A DNA stretch of 12,215 nt from WJLC01 sp964600865 (GTDB lineage: Archaea; Nanobdellota; Nanobdellia; Pacearchaeales; GW2011-AR1). Shown here piece after piece: positions 6,331 through 12,175 of this stretch. Position 1 is the stretch's first letter, and each line of letters starts with the position of its first letter. The notes beneath the pieces were generated by a model. That model saw only the letters and a list, made by a program, of their open reading frames with translations. It ran no database searches and had not been told where the DNA came from. Where the stretch lies: NCBI GenBank assembly GCA_964600865.1, contig CAZRJP010000024.1, forward strand, positions 1-12,215, read 5' to 3'. The translations under genes were made by a program, and so were the position numbers.

Positions 6331-6830
6331 TTTTTATATAATACTTTTCCTTTTTCATCAATTTCCTTTTGAACTTTTTTAGGAAGAACATTATAAACTT
6401 GAATATCAATTCTATCACTAGGAACCCTACCAGGCATTTTAATTCTAAATTTAGTTGCTTGTCTTTTATTGATTTTTTCAAATTTTACAGCTATATCAAT
6501 ATCTGAATCAAATCTTAACCTCTTTTCAACAGCACTTCCAAACAAAATTACTTCTTTTACATTAGGAAAGTATGAACTTTTTTTGATTTCCTCTAATGTT
6601 TTATTGATTAAATTTTTAATCCTAATTCCTTTTTTCAAATCAAACTCCTTTGAAAATTCCGCTGCTTCTTTAATAAATTTAAATTTTTTTCTTATATCTC
6701 TTGAAAGTCTTGTTTTTTCAGAAGCACTTAGAGAAACCCCCATAATTTGTTTTTTGATTATTTCTAATTCCTTTTTACCAAAGATTTTTCTTGCTTTTTT
6801 ATTTTTTTTTAAAAATTCTAATAATCCCAT
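6327..6830 (-). CDS. mntA: MntA-like nucleotidyltransferase antitoxin
   Basis: This 167-aa protein has a minimal nucleotidyltransferase domain in its second half. G98-S99 is followed after ten residues by D110-x-D112 (GSx10DxD), and a third acidic residue D142 lies in RIDIQVYNVL. All catalytic residues are present, so it should AMPylate the Tyr of the HepT motif and neutralise it. It is longer than usual: residues 1-90 form a basic helical extension beginning MGLLEFLKKNKKARK, with LSASEKTRLSRDIRKKFKFI in the middle. The extension might bind nucleic acid or the membrane. Gene order is antitoxin first, toxin second. The promoter lies about 45 bp upstream, and direct repeats between the two suggest autoregulation. 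Confidence 0.85.
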   Translation of the reverse strand: MGLLEFLKKNKKARKIFGKKELEIIKKQIMGVSLSASEKTRLSRDIRKKFKFIKEAAEFSKEFDLKKGIRIKNLINKTLEEIKKSSYFPNVKEVILFGSAVEKRLRFDSDIDIAVKFEKINKRQATKFRIKMPGRVPSDRIDIQVYNVLPKKVQKEIDEKGKVLYKK

Positions 6831-6872
6831 TTTATCTTAATAATGATAATATTTATCTTAATGGTGATATAT
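6831..6872 (-). promoter_or_regulatory. Tandem 21-bp direct repeat, candidate operator of mntA-hepT
   Basis: TTTATCTTAAT (plus strand) occurs at 6831-6841 and 6852-6862. The full 21-bp units agree at about 16 positions. Spacing is two helical turns, so a bound protein would meet both copies on one face. The repeats fill the space between TATA and ATG and cover the expected transcription start. Confidence 0.45.
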
Positions 6873-6879
6873 TTATAAA
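6872..6879 (-). promoter_or_regulatory. TATA box of the mntA-hepT-gltX-pilin operon
   Basis: TTTATAAA is centred 45 bp before the ATG at 6830, which predicts a leader of about 20 nt, longer than at other genes here. A weaker AT-rich alternative lies near 6848-6858. Confidence 0.5.
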
Positions 6880-6902
6880 TCTTTGCTTTTTAATAAATTT
6901 AA

Positions 6903-7262
6903 TTAAAATGTTCCTGATTTTCTTTCTAGAACTTCCACTCTTTGTTGTAAGTGATAAATTTGATTGCCTAAATCTTCTAGTTTCTCTGTCATTTTCATTA
7001 ATCTTTTAGCAAGTTTCTTTCTTTTTGAATTAATTGATGTTGTTGGAACAGTATTTGATTCAGTTGAGTTTGAAGATTTTGGAGAAAATCCTCCAAAGAT
7101 GCCAAACCCCTTAGCATTTGAACTTGAATTAGTTGGTTGTGTGGTTGAAGTAGAATCTGAATTCATTGAATTAGAAATTTCTTCTGCTTTTTGCTGTTGT
7201 TTTTTGTATCTCTCTGTGAGATCCAATACGTCTTTTTTCTTTTTAAAATTGAATAATCCCAT
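6903..7262 (-). CDS. Coiled-coil protein with disordered linker, DPANN-type orphan
   Basis: This 119-aa protein has three parts. The basic start MGLFNFKKKKDVLDLTERYKK comes first. A Ser/Thr/Asn/Pro-rich disordered linker (about 30-78) contains GFGIFGGF. A C-terminal coiled coil (about 80-114, KRLMKMTEKLEDLGNQIYHL then QQRVEVLERK) has regular heptad hydrophobics. I recall similar proteins in Woesearchaeota/Pacearchaeota genomes, always without function; that is memory, not a search. The coiled coil probably dimerises, while the N-terminus may bind a membrane or partner. It is divergent from the 464-aa orphan at 7361. Its TATA (CTTTAAAAA, 7291-7299 on the minus strand) lies about 33 bp upstream. 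Confidence 0.75.
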   Translation of the reverse strand: MGLFNFKKKKDVLDLTERYKKQQQKAEEISNSMNSDSTSTTQPTNSSSNAKGFGIFGGFSPKSSNSTESNTVPTTSINSKRKKLAKRLMKMTEKLEDLGNQIYHLQQRVEVLERKSGTF

Positions 7263-7290
7263 TTTTCTTTATTATATTAGTAAATTGTGA

Positions 7291-7299
7291 TTTTTAAAG
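7291..7299 (-). promoter_or_regulatory. TATA box of the coiled-coil gene
   Basis: TTTAAAAA on the minus strand is about 33 bp before the ATG at 7262, predicting a leader of only a few bases. Confidence 0.45.
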
Positions 7300-7320
7300 T
7301 TAGTTGTTATTAGAGAAACA

Positions 7321-7330
7321 TTTTTTAAAC
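7321..7330 (+). promoter_or_regulatory. TATA-like box of the 7361 gene
   Basis: TTTTTTAAAC is centred about 35 bp before the ATG, leaving a short leader. It supports the 7361 start. Confidence 0.4.
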
Positions 7331-7360
7331 TCTTATTCATATTATTTTATAATAAAAAAG

Positions 7361-8755
7361 ATGGCTGCAACAAAATCTATTCAAGAGTTAATTAGTAAAA
7401 TTAGTCCGTATTATGCTAAGAAAGGTGAACCTGAATCTGAACATACTTTAGTTTATGAATCCTATTCAGATACATTAGAGCCTATTTACTATTTTTTATT
7501 AGATTTAATGGATGATTTTGGATTAAATCCAGAAAAGCTTATTGATAATTTTTCTCCATCTCCTGGGTCTTCACAATTTGGGGAAATGGGAACAAAAGCA
7601 ACTGCAATGCAGCAACAGGCTTCAAAAATGATGGGAGATATAAATACTGTTTTAAGAAGTGTATTAAATTTAGTTTATGATTTAAAGGAATTTAAAACTA
7701 GATTAAGGCATTATGATGATTTAAATTCTTCAGATAAAGAAAGTAAAGGGGCAGCAAAGTTAGCTTTAAAACAAATTTGGATGGACAAAGTTGATATGGA
7801 AAAAGGTAATTCTGCTATTAAGGCAATGGCAGCTAAAGGAGGGTTTGTAACGCTTATTGATGCTTTTCTTGCTTCAGATAGTATTAAGGATGTAGAGAAT
7901 CTTGATTTAAATGATAGAGTAAAAAGAGTTATTATTCCTAGAATACAGGAATTTCATACATGGTTAGAAAATTCAGAACAAGAATTAAGAAAAAGATATC
8001 AGATTGAGAGAAGTTATTTAAAAAGCCAAGTTAATTCATTAAAATTATATGCAAGATGGGCAAAACCTTATTTAACTGCTACAAGAGATTTAGAAAGAGG
8101 AGGATCAAAAAATCCAGGGCTAGTAAAAGCTTTTAATAGGACAATTTTGGAATTAACTTTATTGGGCAAGCATTCTTTAAATGTTAAAAAAGAAGCAATT
8201 GAAGGGGATTTTCCAAATAAATTTGCAAATAGAAAATTTTTAAGAAAAATTAAGAGAGGGTATAATAGTTGCATTTTAATTGATTTTGTTTTTAGAGCTG
8301 TACCAAAACAAGGAACATATATTGGTAAGGCAGATGTAACTTTTAGTTCATATGCTTTAAATGATGAAGAGTTAGATAAGTTAAAAAAAGAATTAGATAA
8401 GTCTGATTTTAATAATGCATTAAATTTAATTGAAGGAGCTACTACAGAAAGTATAAATCAATTGAGAGAAGATGTCAATGCTTTTTTAGAGGAAGAGGCA
8501 ATAGAACCAGATAAACCTAAGAAAGAATCAAAAAAGAATGATAGTAGTAATCCATTTTTAGCTTTAATTGGACATTATAATAAAGATAGTAAAAATAAAA
8601 ATTCTAGTAAAAAGAATGATGATACTAAGATAAAAAAAGATAATTGGGTTGAAAAAAATTATTTTAGAAAAAAAACTGCAAATGATTCAAAAGAGACATT
8701 ATTTACTTTATTTGATATTTATAAAAAAGCTCATGGAATGCCAAGTTATACCTAG
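7361..8755 (+). CDS. Large conserved-looking DPANN orphan protein
   Basis: This 464-aa cytoplasmic protein begins MAATKSIQELISKISPYYAK. Residues about 80-310 are largely helical, with distinctive, non-low-complexity segments (LRHYDD at 115, LALKQIWMDKVD at 135, LDLNDRVKRVIIPRI at 181, RSYLKSQVNSLKLYARWAKP at 217). A stretch near 300-330 looks like beta strands. From about 383 a Lys/Asn/Ser-rich disordered tail leads to a short C-terminal helix (ETLFTLFDIYKKAHGMP). I recall relatives in DPANN genomes without assigned function, from memory. The ATG at 7361 is chosen over the upstream TTG at 7304, because a TTTTTTAAAC box at 7321-7330 would start transcription after that TTG. Its TAG overlaps the opposing gene's stop in CTAG. 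Confidence 0.8.
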   Translation: MAATKSIQELISKISPYYAKKGEPESEHTLVYESYSDTLEPIYYFLLDLMDDFGLNPEKLIDNFSPSPGSSQFGEMGTKATAMQQQASKMMGDINTVLRSVLNLVYDLKEFKTRLRHYDDLNSSDKESKGAAKLALKQIWMDKVDMEKGNSAIKAMAAKGGFVTLIDAFLASDSIKDVENLDLNDRVKRVIIPRIQEFHTWLENSEQELRKRYQIERSYLKSQVNSLKLYARWAKPYLTATRDLERGGSKNPGLVKAFNRTILELTLLGKHSLNVKKEAIEGDFPNKFANRKFLRKIKRGYNSCILIDFVFRAVPKQGTYIGKADVTFSSYALNDEELDKLKKELDKSDFNNALNLIEGATTESINQLREDVNAFLEEEAIEPDKPKKESKKNDSSNPFLALIGHYNKDSKNKNSSKKNDDTKIKKDNWVEKNYFRKKTANDSKETLFTLFDIYKKAHGMPSYT

Positions 8756-9057
8756 TTTGTTGAATTGTTATACTTTTTATGGTTTTTTTCTAATTTTTCT
8801 GCCATGTTTAAATATATTGAATATACTTTTTCTTGTTTTTCAGCTAAATTAGGTTGCCCATTTATTGTTTCAAGAGTAGAGAGATAGTCTTCCATATTTT
8901 TTATATTGTTTTCTTTAAACAATTTGTATTTACCTTTTAATTCAATGTGCGTTTTTGCAATCCACTCTAAGTTTTGTGCAATGGCCACAATATGTGGAAA
9001 TTTTTCTGTGAAAAGAGAATCTTCTAATATGTTTAGGTTATTTAATCTACTTACCAT
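8752..9057 (-). CDS. Small helical orphan protein
   Basis: This 101-aa protein of unknown function is apparently all helix, without membrane segments. Hydrophobic positions recur in SLFTEKFPHIVAIAQNLEWI and in VYSIYLNMAEKLEKNHKKY. The ATG is supported by a TATA-like CTTAAATAAT (9077-9086 on the minus strand) about 25 bp upstream, a leaderless arrangement. It converges on the 464-aa orphan with a 4-bp overlap (CTAG as both stops). Its expression is uncertain, but promoter spacing and exact packing favour a real gene. Confidence 0.6.
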   Translation of the reverse strand: MVSRLNNLNILEDSLFTEKFPHIVAIAQNLEWIAKTHIELKGKYKLFKENNIKNMEDYLSTLETINGQPNLAEKQEKVYSIYLNMAEKLEKNHKKYNNSTN

Positions 9058-9076
9058 ATTCTAAAAGAAATTTTTT

Positions 9077-9086
9077 ATTATTTAAG
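9077..9086 (-). promoter_or_regulatory. TATA-like box of the 9057 gene
   Basis: CTTAAATAAT on the minus strand is centred about 25 bp before the ATG. Confidence 0.4.
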
Positions 9087-9129
9087 TATTCTTATTATGT
9101 AGTCACTATATAGTTAATAAAAGATAATA

Positions 9130-9137
9130 TTTATAAA
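9130..9137 (+). promoter_or_regulatory. TATA box of the 9166 gene
   Basis: TTTATAAA is centred 32 bp before the ATG at 9166, leaving a leader of a few bases. Confidence 0.6.
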
Positions 9138-9165
9138 TAAGACTTTCTTATTAAAGTAGATTAAA

Positions 9166-9504
9166 ATGAATCAAAAAGGTCATGAAGAAGAATTATCACA
9201 GCAATGTTTTGATTTTGCTAGTGCAGGAATAAAAGTTATAAAAGACTATTCTGAAAAAAATGATAATGTTTCTTCTTATAATAAAGAGACTTTTCTTGAA
9301 TACAAGGAAAAATTCTTTACTGCATGGGACACTTTTATGAGATATGGTAGTTTGCATGAAATGGAATTTTTAATGAATGATATTATGTCTGCCTTTGATT
9401 TTTACAGTTCTTATTATCCTGAGGAATTTAATAATAATCCTGGATTAAGAAAAGATGTTAGAAGGTTAAATAAGTTGAGTTCTACATTACTTAAAAAATT
9501 ATAA
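9166..9504 (+). CDS. Small acidic helical orphan protein
   Basis: This 112-aa soluble protein of unknown function is mainly helical. Aromatic residues cluster in its middle (FFTAWDTFMRYG and FDFYSSYYPEEF), and it has a basic C-terminus (RKDVRRLNKL). There are no recognisable catalytic motifs; an HEPN motif was looked for and is absent. A strong TATA box supports the ATG. Its stop abuts the stop of the convergent two-TM gene with no spare base, and a six-T run just beyond (9508-9513) can terminate it inside that gene. Confidence 0.65.
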   Translation: MNQKGHEEELSQQCFDFASAGIKVIKDYSEKNDNVSSYNKETFLEYKEKFFTAWDTFMRYGSLHEMEFLMNDIMSAFDFYSSYYPEEFNNNPGLRKDVRRLNKLSSTLLKKL

Positions 9505-10011
9505 TTATTTTTTACTTGGTTCTATATCTTTTATGATTTTTTCTATACTTTTGCCTTTAAAGTTACTCTTATTTTTTGGGTTGTTAATAATAGCAGATTG
9601 ATATGCTGCAAGAAGGAGATTTTTTGCTTTCTTGTCTGATAATTCAAATCTAGCTCTTTGGCCTTTTGAGGTTTTAATTAATCCTTTTCCTTCCCCAATA
9701 TATGTTGCTCCAGAGACTGGGCCAGAACTTAACCTGTTTAATGTTTCTATTGTTTTCACTGGACTGTATTTTTTGTTTTGGTATTTATCTAATACACTAT
9801 CTACCTGAATTTGGTATCTTTCTTTACGTTTTTCAAATAAAAATAATAGGATTCCTCCAATAAAGAATGATAATCCCATTAAGATCCCTCCTGTTTTTCC
9901 TAGCTCATCTGAAACAGCATGACCTGTTATAGTAGTAGATGCATCTAAGATTAGAAAGGTCCCTAAAATGATTAATATGAGATATGCTATTGTTTTTGCC
10001 CCTTTTTTCAT
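9505..10011 (-). CDS. Two-TM membrane protein with basic cytoplasmic domain
   Basis: This 168-aa protein has a hydrophobic segment at residues 7-24, then DASTTITGHAVSDELGKTGG outside, and a second segment at 42-60. The ITGHAV stretch after the first hydrophobic segment is a feature I recall from many exported and membrane proteins of DPANN archaea. The second segment ends in EKRKER, so the C-terminal hundred residues should be cytoplasmic. They hold a compact part (about 98-140, SGATYIGEGKGLIKTSKGQR then FELSDKKAKNLLLAAYQSAI) that I cannot assign. It starts from a TATA shared with the divergent acidic protein, so the two may act together. Confidence 0.75.
   Translation of the reverse strand: MKKGAKTIAYLILIILGTFLILDASTTITGHAVSDELGKTGGILMGLSFFIGGILLFLFEKRKERYQIQVDSVLDKYQNKKYSPVKTIETLNRLSSGPVSGATYIGEGKGLIKTSKGQRARFELSDKKAKNLLLAAYQSAIINNPKNKSNFKGKSIEKIIKDIEPSKK
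9508..9513 (+). terminator. Oligo-T terminator of the 9166 gene
   Basis: Six T follow 3 bp after the stop. They are the antisense of the two terminal Lys codons of the opposing membrane protein gene. A matching six-T run for that gene lies at 9493-9498 on the minus strand. Confidence 0.4.
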
Positions 10012-10032
10012 ATAAAGAGTATTTAAACAACA

Positions 10033-10045
10033 TTTTTATATATTT
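10033..10045. promoter_or_regulatory. Single central TATA serving two divergent genes
   Basis: TTTTTATATATTT is centred at 10039, about 25 bp from the plus-strand ATG (10064) and 28 bp from the minus-strand ATG (10011). It reads as a TATA box both ways, so one element may drive two leaderless mRNAs. A TTTAAA at 10022-10027 is a weaker alternative for the plus gene. Confidence 0.5.
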
Positions 10046-10063
10046 CGTTATTCTAGTTTTATT

Positions 10064-10717
10064 ATGGTTAAAAAAGAAAAGAAGGATAAATCCAAAGAAA
10101 ATGAAGAATCTAAAAAGGATATTTCAAATGAAGTTGAAGTTTCTGAAGTAAGTGAATCTAATAATAAAGAGTCTAAAGAAGAGGATGTTTCTGATGTTGA
10201 GGAAAAATTAGAGGAAGCAGAACAAGAAGTAAGAGATGATAATTTTAAAAGATTTATTCAAGGAGATTCAAATATCTCTCCTTCATTAGATATTTCTTTT
10301 AATCAAAATAATCAGAATTTCCAGAAATTAGATGATTTGAATGTGGGAAATAAAACTGTCTTGAATGAAGACAAAGGAGATAATATTGAAAATTATATGA
10401 CTTTTAATGATAATTTTGAAAGTTATAAGAAAATAGCAGAGCAAAATATGGCTTCTTCTGAAGGAGTAGAAGTATTAAATACGGCCCAAGTTGGTTTTGA
10501 TGAAAATGTGGGAAGACAGAGAGAGTTTGTAGGAAGTTCTGCACAATCTGATAGATTTAATGTTTTTGATGAAATGATGAATGCCACTGGAGTAAGTTCT
10601 AGTGTTTCTGGTCCAGAAGATTATGATATTATCAAAGCAAATGAGGTAGGTTTTAATGAAGAGGTAAATACAATGCCTTTTAGTGATGTTAAAAAAAGCT
10701 ATAAAGAAAATAAGTAA
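10064..10717 (+). CDS. Acidic, largely disordered protein with a repeated VGF motif
   Basis: This 217-aa protein starts with a basic stretch (MVKKEKKDKSK), then an extremely acidic Ser/Glu/Asp-rich region to about residue 60, then a moderately ordered tail. A short motif occurs twice: QVGFDENV at 142-149 and EVGFNEEV at 194-201, perhaps linear binding motifs for one partner. There is no TM segment and no enzyme motif. It is divergent from the two-TM protein, across only 52 bp with a shared TATA. An adaptor or scaffold role would fit, but that is a guess. Confidence 0.7.
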   Translation: MVKKEKKDKSKENEESKKDISNEVEVSEVSESNNKESKEEDVSDVEEKLEEAEQEVRDDNFKRFIQGDSNISPSLDISFNQNNQNFQKLDDLNVGNKTVLNEDKGDNIENYMTFNDNFESYKKIAEQNMASSEGVEVLNTAQVGFDENVGRQREFVGSSAQSDRFNVFDEMMNATGVSSSVSGPEDYDIIKANEVGFNEEVNTMPFSDVKKSYKENK

Positions 10718-10753
10718 TATTGTAACTACCCTTTAGATACAACAATAGTAAAG

Positions 10754-10762
10754 CTTATAAAG
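10754..10762 (+). promoter_or_regulatory. TATA box of the 10790 operon
   Basis: CTTATAAAG is centred 32 bp before the ATG at 10790. TATATAAAA at 10782-10790 is too close to the start to act as the box. Confidence 0.55.
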
Positions 10763-10789
10763 TTAAAATTCTTACCTTTTGTATATAAA

Positions 10790-11122
10790 ATGACTAACAC
10801 AAATAGATATAATGATGAAGAAGCAATATTTACTCTTGGCCTTAAAGAGAGAAAAAATATAAAGGATTGGACATATAAAACACCGGATTCTCCAGATTCA
10901 GATGTTTCTGATTCATATAATAATAATTTTTCTATGAAATTAGGTGGTTTAGCATTAATTGCTGGATTAGCATTTTCAAGTGTTTATTTAGGATATAATA
11001 GATTTGATAAAAAAGCTGAAGAGTATAAGAAAAAACAAGAGATTAATAGATACGAACAATTTGATGATAACCTAATAGAAACTTATAATGAATGGGAACA
11101 AGAAGCAGAAGAAAATAAATAG
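10790..11122 (+). CDS. Single-TM protein with charged helical tail
   Basis: This 110-aa protein has a polar N-terminal half (to about 48, with an Asp/Ser/Pro-rich segment), one hydrophobic segment at 50-70 (LGGLALIAGLAFSSVYLGY), and a charged helical tail (RFDKKAEEYKKKQEI then acidic to the end). The positive residues after the segment suggest that the C-terminus stays in the cytoplasm. The family is not recognised. It is the first gene of a two-gene operon: the SD of the AbrB/MraZ-like gene overlaps its TAG stop. The regulator may therefore sense or control the same process. Confidence 0.7.
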   Translation: MTNTNRYNDEEAIFTLGLKERKNIKDWTYKTPDSPDSDVSDSYNNNFSMKLGGLALIAGLAFSSVYLGYNRFDKKAEEYKKKQEINRYEQFDDNLIETYNEWEQEAEENK

Positions 11123-11125
11123 GAG
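11121..11125 (+). promoter_or_regulatory. Shine-Dalgarno site that fixes the 11134 start
   Basis: AGGAG overlaps the upstream stop TAG and ends 8 bases before the ATG at 11134. An in-frame GTG at 11125 overlaps the SD itself and is therefore unlikely to be used. Confidence 0.6.
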
Positions 11126-11133
11126 TGTTTAAA

Positions 11134-11466
11134 ATGTCTTTAGAGAATAGTGTTAATAATTGTCCATTGGTGGGAACCTATAAATCAAAAGTTAATTCTA
11201 ATAACCAAATTGTTTTACCTAAAGAATTACGTGAGATTTTTGTAGAAAGACAAGGAAAGGAGGATATTTATGATTGTAGATTGTATATCTCTCAAAATCC
11301 TAAAAATTCTAATAGTAAAATTATAAAGGAAAATTTAACTAAAAAAGAATTTCCTAAATATGAAAGATTAAATTTAGGAAAGGAGTATAGATTTGTTGTT
11401 GGAATAAATGCAAAAAAAGTTGAGTTTGTTTCTCATGGAGATTATGTTGAATTAATTAGAGATTAA
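11134..11466 (+). CDS. AbrB/MraZ-like swapped-hairpin protein
   Basis: This 110-aa protein opens with GTYKSKVNSNNQIVLPKELREIF (about 14-36), which matches the strand-loop-strand-helix core of AbrB/MraZ proteins (consensus like D-x-K-G-R-I-x-I-P-x-x-x-R). The usual K/G-R of the turn is replaced by NNQ, so the match is diverged. A second, weaker half near 80-110 (LNLGKEYRFVVG then KKVEFVSHGDYVELI) resembles the second half of MraZ. A tandem double-hairpin protein of MraZ type is therefore likelier than a single AbrB antitoxin domain. Such proteins bind DNA as oligomers. It is cotranscribed with the single-TM protein and is followed by two oligo-T tracts. Confidence 0.6.
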   Translation: MSLENSVNNCPLVGTYKSKVNSNNQIVLPKELREIFVERQGKEDIYDCRLYISQNPKNSNSKIIKENLTKKEFPKYERLNLGKEYRFVVGINAKKVEFVSHGDYVELIRD

Positions 11467-11483
11467 TTTTTTGAAATCTTTTT
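11467..11483 (+). terminator. Double oligo-T terminator
   Basis: T6 at 11467-11472 and T5 at 11479-11483 follow directly after the stop of the AbrB/MraZ-like gene. No hairpin is present. This is the only convergent junction in the window with a real gap (19 bp). Confidence 0.5.
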
Positions 11484-11485
11484 AT

Positions 11486-12166
11486 TCACAATTCATTCCA
11501 ATCATAGACAAAAAAATCATCATAAGGTATAGACCATTTTACAGTATTTTTTATTGAGGCATTTTCAACAACCTTACGAAAGAGCCTTATTGAATTTCCA
11601 TGTCCTGAAATTGCAACATTTACATTCTTTTCTTTCATGTATTTTTTAAGCCAGTTAATAAATGATTTAACTCTTTGTTCAACCATTTTAAATGACTCTC
11701 CATTTGGAGGAGGTGTATCCCATCCACGATGAACTATATCATACTCTTGTTTTCCAAGAAATTTTTTAACTTTCTTTTTTAATTTTGGTGATAAATTCTC
11801 AATTGCATCTCCTTGTTTAAGTAAGTCATATTTTTGCTCTCCTATTTTTTTAATAAAATCCTTGTGGCTCATTCCTTGCAAGTCTCCATAGCTTCTTTCA
11901 ATCATTCTGTCATCAGTAATAATTTTTTTGCATTCCGGATGATATTTTAAGACAGGCTTTAGAGTATTTTTACTTCGTGAAAGTCGTGTTTGAATTGCAA
12001 CCTGGAACTTTTTGTTTTTCAGTTTTTTAGCAATGACTTTTGCTTGTTTTTTACCTGTAGGGGTTAATTTAGAATCCTTCCAACCAGTAAATATGCCTTT
12101 TTTATTGTAATATGTTTGCCCGTGCCTAAATAAGTAGACTTTTAGTTTCTTTTTTGGTTGTTTCAT
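11486..12166 (-). CDS. gpmA: 2,3-bisphosphoglycerate-dependent-type phosphoglycerate mutase
   Basis: This 226-aa histidine phosphatase family protein would interconvert 3- and 2-phosphoglycerate in glycolysis or gluconeogenesis. The phosphohistidine motif is R14-H15-G-Q-T with N21 and FTGWKDSKLTPTGKKQA, a very dPGM-like start. MIERSYGDLQG carries the acid/base Glu (E90). A PPPNGES segment at 152-158 is typical of dPGM rather than of general phosphatases. The second catalytic His is in ISGHGNSIR (H189). It is slightly shorter than the E. coli enzyme (about 250 aa). The start is ATG at 12166, not the in-frame TTG at 12190, because the TATA sits 30 bp before 12166 and overlaps the TTG. Confidence 0.88.
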   Translation of the reverse strand: MKQPKKKLKVYLFRHGQTYYNKKGIFTGWKDSKLTPTGKKQAKVIAKKLKNKKFQVAIQTRLSRSKNTLKPVLKYHPECKKIITDDRMIERSYGDLQGMSHKDFIKKIGEQKYDLLKQGDAIENLSPKLKKKVKKFLGKQEYDIVHRGWDTPPPNGESFKMVEQRVKSFINWLKKYMKEKNVNVAISGHGNSIRLFRKVVENASIKNTVKWSIPYDDFFVYDWNEL

Positions 12167-12175
12167 TACATCAAC

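Noticed and set aside
5849..6382. Long plus-strand ORF antisense to hepT and the gltX start
   Set aside because: It covers recognisable HEPN and GluRS codons on the other strand, and its translation is Phe/Leu/Ile/Ser-rich, as expected from the antisense of Lys-rich genes.
6469..7290. Three plus-strand ORFs (6469-6840, 6791-7009, 6964-7290)
   Set aside because: They are antisense to mntA, its upstream region and the coiled-coil gene. Composition is Phe/Leu/Ser-rich with no motifs.
7304..7360. TTG start for the 464-aa gene
   Set aside because: It lies upstream of the only suitable TATA box. The added residues are Phe/Tyr-rich and spacer-like, and an ATG at 7361 is better placed.
8068..8274. 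Minus-strand ORF inside the 464-aa gene
   Set aside because: Short antisense frame without promoter or motif.
8649..8852. Plus-strand ORF overlapping the end of the 464-aa gene and antisense to the 8752-9057 gene
   Set aside because: It is out of frame with the larger gene and its hydrophobic tail comes from AT-rich antisense DNA.
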